DNA of 64,000 nucleotides from Conchocele bisecta (lineage: Eukaryota > Mollusca > Bivalvia > Lucinida > Thyasiridae). Of this stretch, positions 52,373 through 63,126 are shown in pieces. The stretch spans positions 50,424,418 through 50,488,417 of the forward strand of contig CM055268.1 in the NCBI GenBank assembly GCA_029237695.1, in the 5' to 3' direction. The notes under the pieces were generated by a model. It worked only from the letters and a program-made list of their open reading frames with translations, was not told where the DNA came from and made no database searches. A program made the position numbers and the translations under genes. The stretch's first letter is position 1. Every line of letters begins with the position of its first letter.

Positions 52373-52564
52373 ATTTGTCCCGAGAGGACAACTCACAGAC
52401 GCTAGTGAAGGCACCCAAAATCCGACACTACCCAAACCCGACATAATTAACAGAATTTAATCCCAGCACATACACAACTACAGTGGTGCGTATTTCCCTG
52501 GATCCTGATTTCTAATTGGCCACAGACTATTCTAGACCGTAGACGTTTAGCAATCCATAAAATC

Positions 52565-52880
52565 CACCAGTACCCGTTACCCCACCCACTTATTATCCGC
52601 CCCCACCCAGCCTAGGATACCCAACCCCGCTGTGTGATACCCACCCCCACCCCCGCTGTGTGATACCGACCCACCCCGGCTGTGTGATACCCACCGCCGC
52701 TGTGTGATACACTCCCCCCCCCCCCGCTGTGTGATACCCACCCACCCTCGATGTGTCATACCCCACCTAGCCTATGATACCCACCCCGTTGTGCGATCCC
52801 CCACCAGCATATGATACCCACCCTAATGTATGATCCCCCGACCCAACATATGATACCCCCTCCCCCCGCTGTATTAGACC
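52565..52880. repeat. C-rich minisatellite, unit about 20 bp
   Basis: About a dozen imperfect copies of CCCACCCCCGCTGTGTGATA, with variants such as CCACCCCGTTGTGCGATC and CTAATGTATGATCCCC. The glycine-rich reverse-strand frame is an artefact of the repeat. Confidence 0.9.
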
Positions 52881-53467
52881 CATTCCCGTTGTGTGTTGAG
52901 TGATTGTGTCTATTACATGATTCGCTGATCGAAGTTGTCCCTTATGTCTCCTCCCACAGTCGCCCAGGTTTAATCCGTTAAACTATCGCGCATACCCGCA
53001 TATTAGCCATTTGTATCACCCCACATCATTGTTGTTATCACAATTTGTAATCAATCTGATTTCACTTATATTCGTTGTACCATTACCATTACTAGTGTTT
53101 CACCAAAATATCAGGTAGAACTGAATTGCTGCCACTGTTAAGATTTGATCTCCAAGCAGTTAGTTAAGTTGTCCATATTCCCCTGCTTCACGAAGGCCCG
53201 CTACCATTTCCCAAAAGTGAAGGTACGCTACCCTTCTCCGTAATCTATTGTATTTGTTGTTATTACAAATACAAAACCGTCAATAAAAACTAAACAACGA
53301 TATCGACAAAAGTTTTGTGAGGATCGAACTCCCCACCAAATAGATTGAACTAGACGTCTGTCAAAAGCCGGTTGGATAGTGTTCTTCTTTGATACCACTG
53401 AGGCACGCAGTACATGCGAATTTCCCAGCACAAAAAAATACACGATAGATGCACGTAAATTATACCA
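52881..53467. other. No gene recognised
   Basis: No exon-like frames or clear repeat ends. The stretch is bounded by the minisatellite and a half copy of MITE family B. Confidence 0.4.
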
Positions 53468-53960
53468 GTGGCCCGTTTTACTAAACTTCGTACGAATAAA
53501 ATGTTCGTAAGTGCAAATTTAGGGTCGTCTGGAAATATCAATTGATGGATTTACATTTATTGAGCATAGGCTGCACACTCAGAAGGCTCAAAATGTTCTT
53601 TATATTAATTAAATAAGTGTATAATTGTGCCACTATTCCACCCGTTCTAAAGATTACGAGTGCCCGCTATACATATATAATCGTTTAGTAATACTTATCT
53701 TACTGATAGTGACTCACGGTGGTATCAGGCTATTTTCATATGCAAATGAGGAATGATTTTCGACAGATTATAATGTATGATCATTGCACATCAAAACATA
53801 AATACAGATAATAAATCGTAATGTCCGTTAACATTTTAAGGAAACACGGTTATCTCCCCTGATATATGTGTGGAAATTTACGTCTGATATGAAATGTATA
53901 ATAATGCCAATCAATACATGAGGTAATGGCAAATTAATGTTTATTTTGCCAGAAAATGTC
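53468..53960. repeat. Half family B MITE followed by family P copy
   Basis: GGCCCGTTTTACTAAACTTC to GAGCATAGGCTGCA (53468-53575) is the left half of family B, broken at the centre. Family P follows from about 53630 (CTATTCCACCCGTTCTAAAG). Confidence 0.78.
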
Positions 53961-54111
53961 TAAGATGATGTCTCTGATATAAATAACATGTTGTGCCTAA
54001 TGTGAGCATGTACCTTTAAGCTGACATTGACTTAATATGCTTAATATTCCAATTTCTCAAGAACCAGAACATATTTTAAGTAATCTTTGTTTCCAAACGT
54101 ACTGAAGCCGA

Positions 54112-54320
54112 TTTCATCAAAATTGCAAAGTATACTTATCTAGCAAAGTATACTTTGAGGGATTAATCATTTATTTTTCCTGAAATGCATTATTTCATAT
54201 AAAACTAACAACTGCATATATTTGATGGTTAAAAGTATGCAGAATTATTATACTGAATTTATTACATTATCTATCATTATTTGCTAGTAAAGTATACCTT
54301 GCAATGTTGATGAAATCGGC
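54112..54320. repeat. Palindromic MITE family G, decayed copy
   Basis: CAAAGTATACTTATCTAGCA near 54126 faces TAGTAAAGTATACCTTGCAA near 54287. One internal TTATACTGAATTTATTACAT remains. Confidence 0.7.
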
Positions 54321-54329
54321 TACTGATTC

Positions 54330-55865
54330 GTCATTTCATGGTTATATTCCCAGAACAAGAGACGCAAGTATTGTATAATTTTGCAGACATTTCATTGCAG
54401 TAATGTGATAAAGTGTGATTTTTAAAAAAAAATTGATATCATGCGCAACGAAAATGTAGAAGTTTGCCGTCTAAATAAGTTCTTCGGTATTTTCACAGGT
54501 TCTAATGAAAACAAAGATATTTTCTAACGGATTTATGTCGTTCTATAATTTCAAAATGTGGGTGTAAAATCAGCAATTGTATAGATTTCAGAAGGATCCG
54601 CACGTAAGAATGGGAATCATGTATTTTCAAAAAGTTGTAAACTCGAAGGGCATGAACAATTTTATAGAAATAAATAATTTTTTTACTGATTACCTATTCC
54701 AAATGTGTGTTTCAAAAATCCGAGATTTTATCCTAAAATGAAGAATTGTAGAATCTTTAAGAAAATAGATATTGGATATTATTACACTCTTGCGAGTTAT
54801 TTGCATGTGTTTCGCTGTGAGAGAAAACCCGTAATCAACTCCTTACACATAATACACCGTGAAGAGAACACCCGTAATTGTGCGCCTGTTTTCTTGGAAA
54901 TCACGAGCTACCATGCAAAATGTTTATTTTGTATTACAGTCAAAATAAAGTTGTTTGAAAACTTGGAAAGGGTTTCGACTAATCCAGAATGTTAATGTTA
55001 TTGAACACATTCCAAACATGCAGTCAAATATATCTTGTTCATAGAAACAGCTGCGTAATTTAGATTTCAAAAAGTTTACATGACGTCACATTTGACGTCA
55101 CACAACGTAACGTCAAAACGAGGGAAAACATGTCATTGTGTAACTATTCATACGCACATCACAATTCGTTGATTTTAATCTCGAAAATAGACTAAATGTG
55201 CATATATATCCGCCGTGGAAGTGTAATAAATAGGATATAGATATAATAATATTTATTTGAACATGTTACCGTAATTAAGAACGTATTCTTACGAAAAAAG
55301 TGAACTGTTTCGTTTAAAAATAATCACCAAAACAGATTTTCCAAATCACCATTTTTTTCACTAGAAAATGGAATTTGAGCAACATCATAATTATACTTTT
55401 TTTAATCATTATTTAAAATGATAGTTCCAGGAAACGATGCCCAGTACGTGTGTTAACAACTATCTTCAGGTTATGTTATCTGCAGGTTCTCGATATATAT
55501 ACATTTTAAGCCGACCTTATTTTGTGGCTGTCATCAAAATGATTAGAAATAAAATTGCTACCCAGCTTCATACCTCTAGCAAAGATGGGAAAATGATTTC
55601 CCTGTTCTATTATTTTTGACAATTTACTAGTTCTACGCCAAAGGTTATTTGTTTAAATGTATAAAATATACAGTTTACTAAACTTTGACCTACATACAAC
55701 AGGGATGGGTATTCACTTCGGTTGCTCACATTTTTTGAATGGGTCAAATTGTAGACGTAGATAACATATCGGAGGCGAATTATTGTTGCTACAAAATTAT
55801 TCACAATACACAAAGGCATGACAGCAATTGATCCACCAGTAAACAAAGCGTCCACTGGGGCGGTT
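54330..55865. other. No gene recognised (1.5 kb)
   Basis: AT-rich. Short frames at 54705-54995 and 55437-55855 have no recognisable domain or splice context. TGACGTCACATTTGACGTCA near 55081 is a doubled CRE-like site without an adjacent gene. Confidence 0.4.
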
Positions 55866-56075
55866 AACCCTTACTACGCTGAATTAAATGTTGTCGTCTG
55901 CTGGAAATGTTTTATTTTCAATATTTCTCGACAAAAATCTGGTTTTGACAGCACATGAGAATCGTCTCCAGTGGAGACGATTCTCATGTGCTGTCAAAAC
56001 CAGTTTTTTGTTAAGAATTAAAGCAAAAATGAAAAACAGCAGAAGGCAATTTCCGTCAACAGCGTAGGAAGGGTT
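55865..56075. repeat. Foldback element with CGTCTC centre
   Basis: TCTGGTTTTGACAGCACATG and AGAATCGTCTCC face GGAGACGATTCTCATGTGCT and GTCAAAACCAG. The flanks CTACGCTGAATTAAA and TTAACCCTTCCTACGC also pair weakly. A related copy is at 63790-63920. Confidence 0.85.
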
Positions 56076-56288
56076 AAACCCGGTTAGCGTGGCGCCGCAA
56101 ACCTCCCGTGTATATCGCCATCATGCCTCAGAGGACAGAAACATACACTAGCAAATAATTAACATGTTACACGAAAAAGACAAAATAGTCGCAATGAAAA
56201 ACAGCCGCAGTATATATGAAATAAAATAAATATAGAAGAAATAAGAGTGCATGCGGAATTATATTGTATTCCGCATGTACTCGGAAAA

Positions 56289-56400
56289 TTTTGTCAACTT
56301 TAGACCTTATTTATGAAAAATATTATAAATTTTGTAAACGTAGTTAATGAAATTACGCAGATGTCCGAAAGTACAAAATCGCATGACGTGTCTCATTATA
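56289..56400 (+). repeat. 3' tail of a second L1/Tx1-like LINE
   Basis: TTATTTATGAAAAATATTAT and AAATTACGCAGATGTCCGAA and AAAATCGCATGACGTGTCTC match the end of the LINE at 60534-60648 at roughly 90%. In the latter they are the last codons of ORF2. This is a separate, strongly 5'-truncated copy in the same orientation. Confidence 0.8.
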
Positions 56401-56409
56401 TTATAACGA

Positions 56410-57200
56410 TACAAAGCTCAAGCCACACAATAAAGGACGACAAGGCCAACTTCAAGACGACAAGTCAGTAACCGTTCCTAAAGACTTCGTATGCAAGTTT
56501 AGATTTCAAGCTCAAGTAGACGGATAATCAAAGAGCTAATTACAATGGTGTTTGTTCTGATTCAGGAAGACGATAATTAAAATCTCGTTTCGAACAATTT
56601 GCATGTTTTGTGGATATAATTAAAAATTTAATTGCATGCATGCACCGCAGTGTGAATGGAAAATATATTTTCGTGAAATTTCATGCTGAAGCACGTTCAT
56701 TGGCTTCTGGTCGGACGTACATGTAACACCTTAGACATTCCGACGGATTAAATGCATAGTTCTGTCCTTCTGTATTGCTGTGCCATATTAATTGGCACAC
56801 GCCATGCGAGTTTGTACATTAGGAAATCTGCGTGAAATACGTTTACTGATGAATAGATTATATTTCATATGGTAAAACATGTTCGCACAACCATATTGTG
56901 GTAAGCATTGTCCACCATATATCCATTTTTATAAGATTTTCTTCCTTCATTGTGGACAGATATCTTACATGATAAACACATTCTGTATGTTTAACCCTGT
57001 ACTCCATACTTCACACTTCATACAATCAAGTAGAATCTACCTGTAAAATGAGGGTATTTATGATAACCTTAACTTACTTTGTTCTAATCACCTATCTCTG
57101 GTCTTACCCCCATCTTCCTTCTTTTGAGCAACACGATGCAATATCAGTAGACATTGTATCAGCAACGTACAGGGTATACATGTATCATTTCACCCTAACT
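56410..57200. other. Region upstream of the LINE ORF2, no ORF1 found
   Basis: No gene recognised. An intact LINE would have a 5' region and ORF1 before ORF2. No zinc-knuckle or coiled-coil ORF1 is seen, so the element is probably 5'-truncated or ORF1 is decayed beyond recognition. Confidence 0.4.
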
Positions 57201-57204
57201 CTAC

Positions 57205-58195
57205 ATGGCAACTAACATATGCACTTTAAACGTCCGAGGACTAGGATCTACGTTAAAAACGGACTCAAATATTCCAGTGGCTCAAGGATAACAATTACGC
57301 GATATGTTTTTTGCAGGAAACTCATTCAGTAATAAAAATAGAAAAGGTGTGGGAAACTGATTGGGGGGCAGAAGGATTCTTTAGTGGAAAGTCAAGCAAC
57401 TCTGAAGGAGTCTGCATTCTGTTTAATTCTAATTTAACATATAATATTCTCAAATACACAGAAATAATTCCCGGTAGAATTCAGGCAATTGAAATTGATA
57501 TAAACAATAAACAGATTCTGCTTATATATGTATATGGGCCAAATATCGAAGATAAAACTCTTTTTTTTAAACTAGAAGATTTTATTTCCAAAACTGAAAA
57601 TTCGCGAATTATTATATGTGGTGATTTCAATGTTGTCCTAAACTTTGATTTGGATAAAAGAGGTGGGTTACAAAATACAAACAAGCAGAACAGAGAAATG
57701 ATGTTAAATATTATAGAAAAATATGATTTTACTGATATATGGAGGCAAAAACACGGAACAAAAATAAAATATACATGGCATTCTAATTCTAGACCACCTA
57801 TCCTATGTAGACTAGATTATTTTTTAATATCGGACAATTTGGTGAATACTGTTTCTAAAAGTGAAATAAAATGTTGTATAAAAACAGATCATTCACTGGT
57901 ATAACTCATGATAAATATCAATGATCAGCCTAGAGGCCCAGGATATTTTAAATTGAATAATTCAATTCTTTTCGAAAATGATTATAAAACAATTATTAAA
58001 AACAATATAGCGGAAATTGCCAACATTAACCATGAAGCAAACCATAACACTTTATGGGAGTTAATTAAAGGAACAATCAGAAATGAAACTATCAAATATA
58101 CTACAAAACGTATTAGAAAAGATAAAACAGACGAAAATAAATTACAGCAGCAAATTGATCTATTAAGTAATGACAATATTCAAACACCTCTATGA
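57205..58195 (+). pseudogene. LINE ORF2 part 1: APE-type endonuclease, broken
   Basis: The frame starts MATNICTLNVRGLGSTLK (57205), the typical N-terminus with the catalytic Asn of the APE domain. A shift near 57255 leads to CFLQETHS, with the catalytic Glu. RIIICGDFNVVLN supplies the Asp/Asn pair and KTDHSLV the Asp-His end (about 57885-57901). A TAA stop at 57902-57904 interrupts the frame. It continues with DQPRGPGYFKLNNSIL and a helical linker to 58195. Endonuclease motifs are complete, but the gene is interrupted. Confidence 0.88.
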
Positions 58196-60648
58196 ATTAA
58201 ATAATTGTAAAAGCCGTCTCGAAGAAATTTACAAAACACGAGCAGAAAGTATTATTTTTCGATCGAAAGTAAATTGGGTGGAGGCTGGAGAAAGAATACA
58301 AATTTGTTTGCGGCGCTTGAAAAAAGAAAATTTGAAAGAAAATTTGAAAGAAAATTTGAAAGAATTTTTTTTATTTCACAGCTAATTGTAAATAGAAAAC
58401 TTGTTACAGACAAAGAACAAATTCTACTGGAAGAAAAACATTATTATGAAAAACTATATAAGAAAAAAGAATGTACAGATTCTGATATTAATGTTTTCCC
58501 AAATGATTATAATAATAAGAAATGAAAAACAATAAGAGCCCTGGGTCGGATGGAATAACTGTAGAATTGTTCAAAATGTTTTGGAATGACATAAAAAGCC
58601 ATTTGGTAAAATCATTAAACTTTTCGATGGAGCAAGGCGAACTAACAACACTACAAAGACAAAGTGTTATAAATTTAATTCCAAAAACAGGCAAAGATAC
58701 AACACACCTCGCCAACTGGAGACCAATACGTTTGCTAAATATCGACTACAAAATAGCAACAAATGCCATTGCAAATAGAATAAAAAAGGTATTAAATAAT
58801 TTAATAGATTCTTCACAAACAGGATTTATTAAAGGTAGATATATTGGAGAAAATATAAGGCTCTTATCCGAAGTAATTGAACACGCAAATGATAAAAATA
58901 TACCAGGAATTCTATTATTCGCCGAATTTGAAAAAGCATTTGATAGTATAAGCCATGAGTATTAACCTTTCTAAACTTAGGACCCAGCTTAATGAAATGG
59001 ATTGAAATATTTTATCATAATATATCTAGTTGTGTAACAAATAATGGCTATCTTTCAGATTTGTTTTGCTTGGGAAGAGGAGTAAGACAATGATGTCCAT
59101 TATCTCCTTATTTATTCATGATCGCAATAGAAATACTCTCGCACAGAGTCAGAAAAAATCAATTAATAAAAGGAATAACTATAAATAGTGAAGAAATAAA
59201 AAATACTATGTTCGCGGATGATGTTACATTTTGCATGGATGGGTCCAGGCAATCTCTCGAAATATTAATTAGCACAATAGATAATTTTGGAAACATTTCA
59301 GGTTTACGTTTAAACTATTCTAAGTCAATATTGTTTAGAACAGGTTCGCCGATGAACTCTACAACTACGTACTGTGATGATAAACCATGTTCATGGACTG
59401 CAGATGTGGTCAAAACTTTAGGGATATATTTTTGTAATGATAAAAATAAAGTGCATAGTTTAAACATAGATCCTAAAATAAAGGAATTTCAACAATGTTT
59501 AGGCAAATGGAAAAAAAGAAAGCTCACCATACTAGGTAAAATAACTGTCATTAAAAGTTTTGCATTTCCAAAATTAATATTCCCTTTAACAGTTCTAGAC
59601 AATCCGGAGCAGGAGACTTTAAAGCAAATTATACGCATTATGTTTGATTTTCTCTGGGATTCAAAGCCTGATAAAATTAGTAGAAAAATTATTGTTAAAA
59701 CGTTCGAAGAAGGCGGGCTAAAAATGATAGAATTAGAATCGTTTATTGATGCACTAAAGGCTACATGGGTCAAAAGACTTGCAGAAACTTGAAGCCTTTT
59801 GGTGGTGTACATATATTTGAAGGAAATGTAAACCAAACAGACGTAAAACATTTGATAACAAATAAATTGTTGACATATGTTCTTAAATCATGGTGCAAGC
59901 TAAACTTCTGCGATAATCCAGAAACAATATCAAAGCAAATTTTATGGAACAATTCTAAAATAAAAGGTAATGGAAGCATGTTTTACTACAAGGCTAATAA
60001 GGGGATTACATATATAGAACAACTATACGATTATAGAACTACATCATTCTTTAATTTTACAAAAATAAAAGAACTATTTGATTAACGATTACCTAAATAC
60101 TTCAAACTGATTTCGTGCATTCCTCAAGACTGGAGAACACGAATTAAAAATGAAAGAATAAACACGATTAATACAAAGATACTATTAATAGAACAAATAA
60201 AAACCACGACCAAATGTAATAAGAAGCTATATAACATGTTTCTTAATCAACAGAAACCGGTTATGCATAAAGCCAAGACAAAATGGGATGACGATTTCGC
60301 GGATAAAAATATAAATTGGAAGATAGTCTACACAAATCATTTTACAAACACTATAAGTTCTAAACTTAGGAATTTTCAGTACAAATTTTTGATGAGAATT
60401 GTTGCTACAAACGATTATTTACTTAAGTGTAACATTGTCAGCTCCAATTTGTGGGAATTTTGCGCCATGGCTCCAGAAACAAATAAGCACCTTTTTTGAG
60501 AATGCACTATAAGCCACCATTTTTGGTCACAGCTTTTGTCAACTTGTGACGTTATTTATGAAAAATATTATAAATTTTGTAAGCGTATTAATGAAATTAC
60601 GCGGATGTCCGAAGGTACAAAATCGCATGGCGTGTCTCAATTATGACA
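58196..60648 (+). pseudogene. LINE ORF2 part 2: reverse transcriptase and C-terminal zinc-binding region, broken
   Basis: After linker pieces in other frames, with a threefold AAAGAAAATTTG duplication near 58325-58360, RT begins at about 58522 (KNNKSPGSDGITVELFKMFW). SVINLIPKTGKD and NWRPIRLLNIDYKI follow. Motif A reads FAEFEKAFDS, with Glu where Asp is normal. A break follows at 58965. RGVRQ-stop-CPLSPYLF has TGA in place of Gly (about 59090). Motif C is MFADDV (about 59209). The thumb (KRKLTILGKITVIKSFAFPK) and FLWDSKPDKI are typical of L1/Tx1-like elements. The CCHC region near 60460-60505 also has a TGA. Multiple lesions make it dead. Confidence 0.87.
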
Positions 60649-60825
60649 ATAACATAGTTGATGTATTTCAATACCAAATGATACATAAACAATGTTTAGC
60701 GTATGAATATGTTTGTATTTAGTAGTAGTGTGTGCCACAGATGGTGTCTTAAATAGTCAATATTTATTGGTTTGCTTATTCTCTGTTTCACGAAACCTGT
60801 CCAAATTGTACTGCCACATACAGTG

Positions 60826-61070
60826 GGGTCAGCGTGTAAGTGCACACACGAACTAACACGACAGGTTGGTTCGCTATCCATCCAAAGTGTATGTTATTAC
60901 CACTCAGTTGAACCGTCTCGCCGAGACGGTTCAACTGAATGGTAACAACAAACACTTTTGATGCGAAATGAGAAAAAATGCAGAAAAATATTTACATTGT
61001 TTTGTTATTCATGAAATACAGTGGGGTCAGCGTGTAAGTGCACACACGAACGAACACGACAGGTTGGAAC
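60826..61070. repeat. Family H half copies around a CGTCTC hairpin
   Basis: TACAGTGGGGTCAGCGTGTA occurs at about 60821 and 61018, each followed by about 50 bp of family H. Between them ACCACTCAGTTGAACCGTCT faces AGACGGTTCAACTGAATGGT (about 60898-60945), the family seen at 30645-30715. Confidence 0.82.
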
Positions 61071-61079
61071 CATGCAAAA

Positions 61080-61600
61080 ACATCTTTTTTACAATATAAA
61101 ATTTTATCAAAATCTAAGAATGAGCCTTCTTTTTATTTTGCGACATTTGCTCCAATATCGAATGTACTACGAAAAACAATTTCTCCATGTTAAATCTCCA
61201 TAGATATCTTCACATAGTGAATATGTCCATAGGGATTTAACATGGAGAAATTGTTCTAATTTCAGAAATAGTGGACCAATTTTCAAAATTTAACTTTTGT
61301 TTTCTTAGGTAGATCATTTACAAGCTATCTAGAGAGGTATTCAGAGTCAATTTGCAAAATAATTCGTGTTTTACTCCTCCCAGGCTTCTCCACCTCATTT
61401 TCCCTCATGTTAAATTCCCATAGAGAAATCATTTTTCGTAATAAAATAAATAATTGACCAAATTTGACGAAATGAAAAGAAGGTTCATTCTTAAATTTTG
61501 CTAAAACTTAATTTTATCGAAGAAAATAGTGTTTTTGTATTGTTTATATAGCCGTAACATTGGGCAGATTTCGTGAAACAGACAGTAAGCGCAATAGTCA
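61080..61600. repeat. Foldback repeat shared with 63270-63620
   Basis: AATCTAAGAATGAGCCTTCT near 61110 faces AGAAGGTTCATTCTTAAATT near 61480. The latter with TTTATCGAAGAAAATAGTG and GGGCAGATTTCGTGAAACA recurs near 63530-63620. ACATGGAGAAATTGTTC pairs with GAACAATTTCTCCATGT-like sequence near 61180-61255. Confidence 0.7.
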
Positions 61601-61607
61601 AGATATA

Positions 61608-61919
61608 TAATTCTTAAGAAAACGGAAAATAAACACATTTTCTTGATGAATATATTTAAAATGCTGGAATTATAGGGAATGAATGGCCTTTTTGTGGTGT
61701 GGAATTTATCGGGGATATAAACTTGGAAAAGTCGCGGGAATACTGGACGAGGCCTTAAAAAATTACAATTTTCGAAAAAAAATCCAAAAAAAAAAAAAAA
61801 AAATGTTTTTGATTTGTTTTCGAAAATTGTAATTTTTTATCACTTCGTCCAGTATTCCCGCGACTTTTCCAAGTTTATACCCCGATAAATTCCACAAAAA
61901 GGCCATTCATTCCTATAGT
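61608..61919. repeat. MITE family A, left module part plus hairpin with an inner palindrome
   Basis: The outer module begins only at ATAATTCTTAAGAAAACGG. The hairpin loop holds an extra inverted pair, AAAAAATTACAATTTTCGAA and TTTTCGAAAATTGTAATTTT, around a poly(A) stretch (about 61757-61845). The hairpin ends GGCCATTCATTCCTATA. Confidence 0.88.
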
Positions 61920-62117
61920 ATACATCAACCACATGTACCTTGTGTGTGATCAAATTTCAAGAGGTGTGGGCTACAAACAAAAAGAGAATAATGCAATAAC
62001 TAATTATTTTGAAACTTTATTGTCATCTCGCTAATTCTCTGTCCGCTATGTAACTCTATATGTATCCTTTGATATATCTCGCAGCGAATATTATTGTTGT
62101 AAATTAATGTATTTGTA

Positions 62118-62430
62118 TTTATCCCGTCAACACAGTGCGTATGTGCCGTGAAACACGGTGCCGTGAAACATTTTTGATATCCTGTAAATACGACCTAATC
62201 ACTGCGTATGAATATGTGCGGTGACTGGGATTACTTGTTTGCATTTTAAAGCCATGTATAGGTGTTGACGAGGTAAATAGAATACTAGTAGTAGGTTAGT
62301 GCCGTGAATGGGAAAAATATCTGGCGCGGCACGGAAACGGGATGTCGTCGGCAGAGCCTCGCCCATCCCGTTTCCTAAGCCTTGCCAGATATTTGTTCCC
62401 ATTAACGGCACTAACCTACTATTCTCTATA
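62118..62430. repeat. MITE family C, bipartite copy
   Basis: The TIR module runs from TTTATCCCGTCAACACAGTG to GGTGTTGACGAGGTAAA. The hairpin module runs from AGTAGTAGGTTAGTGCCGTG to CACTAACCTACTATTCTC. Confidence 0.88.
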
Positions 62431-62439
62431 TAGTATTTT

Positions 62440-62645
62440 AACCCTTTCACCCCTAAGTACCTTGAATGGATTTTGATACGTTCATTTTGCAACCAATCCA
62501 ACCGTCACATAATGATTTTCAGACTAATCCATTTATGAAAAGGGGGTATTTTTTTGTTCTCAAAAATATAAAAATAACTTTAAAAAAGTGCAGATCCTGA
62601 TGAGACGGCTCGTCACGAGCCGACTCATATACATCTGCACTGTTT
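62440..62645. repeat. Dispersed repeat family K, inverted copy
   Basis: AACCCTTTCACCCCTAAGTA, TTGCAACCAATCCAACCGTC, TCAGACTAATCCATTTATGA and the hairpin GAGACGGCTCGTCACGAGCC match the 28.9 kb copy in the opposite orientation. Confidence 0.8.
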
Positions 62646-62713
62646 GCATAGACCGACATATACCCGAAAGGTTCAAAGGATTAAAAACATTTGTAGCATA
62701 CACATACTTTTTA

Positions 62714-63126
62714 TTATAGGAATGAATGGCCTTTTTGTGGAATTTATCGGGGATATAAACTTGGAAAAGTCGCGGGAATACTGGACGAAGCGATAAAAAA
62801 TTACAATTTTCGAAAAAAAATCAAACAAAAATTATATTTTTTTTAAGGCCTCGTCCAGTATTCCCGCGACTTTTCCAAGTTTATATCCCCGATAAATTCC
62901 ACAAAAAGGCCATTCATTCCTTATAATTCCAGCATTTGAAATAAATTCATCAAGAAAATGTGTTTATTTTCCGTTTTCTTAAGAATTATTTTAACTGCGC
63001 CTGACGGTTACGGAAAGTAGTTCGGCATGGAGTTTACTGGGATATAAATTCTGCACAGAGACTTGCTACGGACCAATCAAATGTTAGGGAATTGTGTAAA
63101 CTGAATATTTTTGTGCTGGAATTATT
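62714..63126. repeat. MITE family A, hairpin plus right module
   Basis: TTATAGGAATGAATGGCC, a loop with AAAATTACAATTTTCGAAAA, the hairpin inverse, then the outer module ending TTTGTGCTGGAATTATT. The loop differs from the 61.6 kb copy by lacking most of the second arm of the inner palindrome. Confidence 0.88.

Noticed and set aside
52577..52759. Glycine/serine-rich repeat protein on the minus strand
   Set aside because: An artefact of the C-rich minisatellite.
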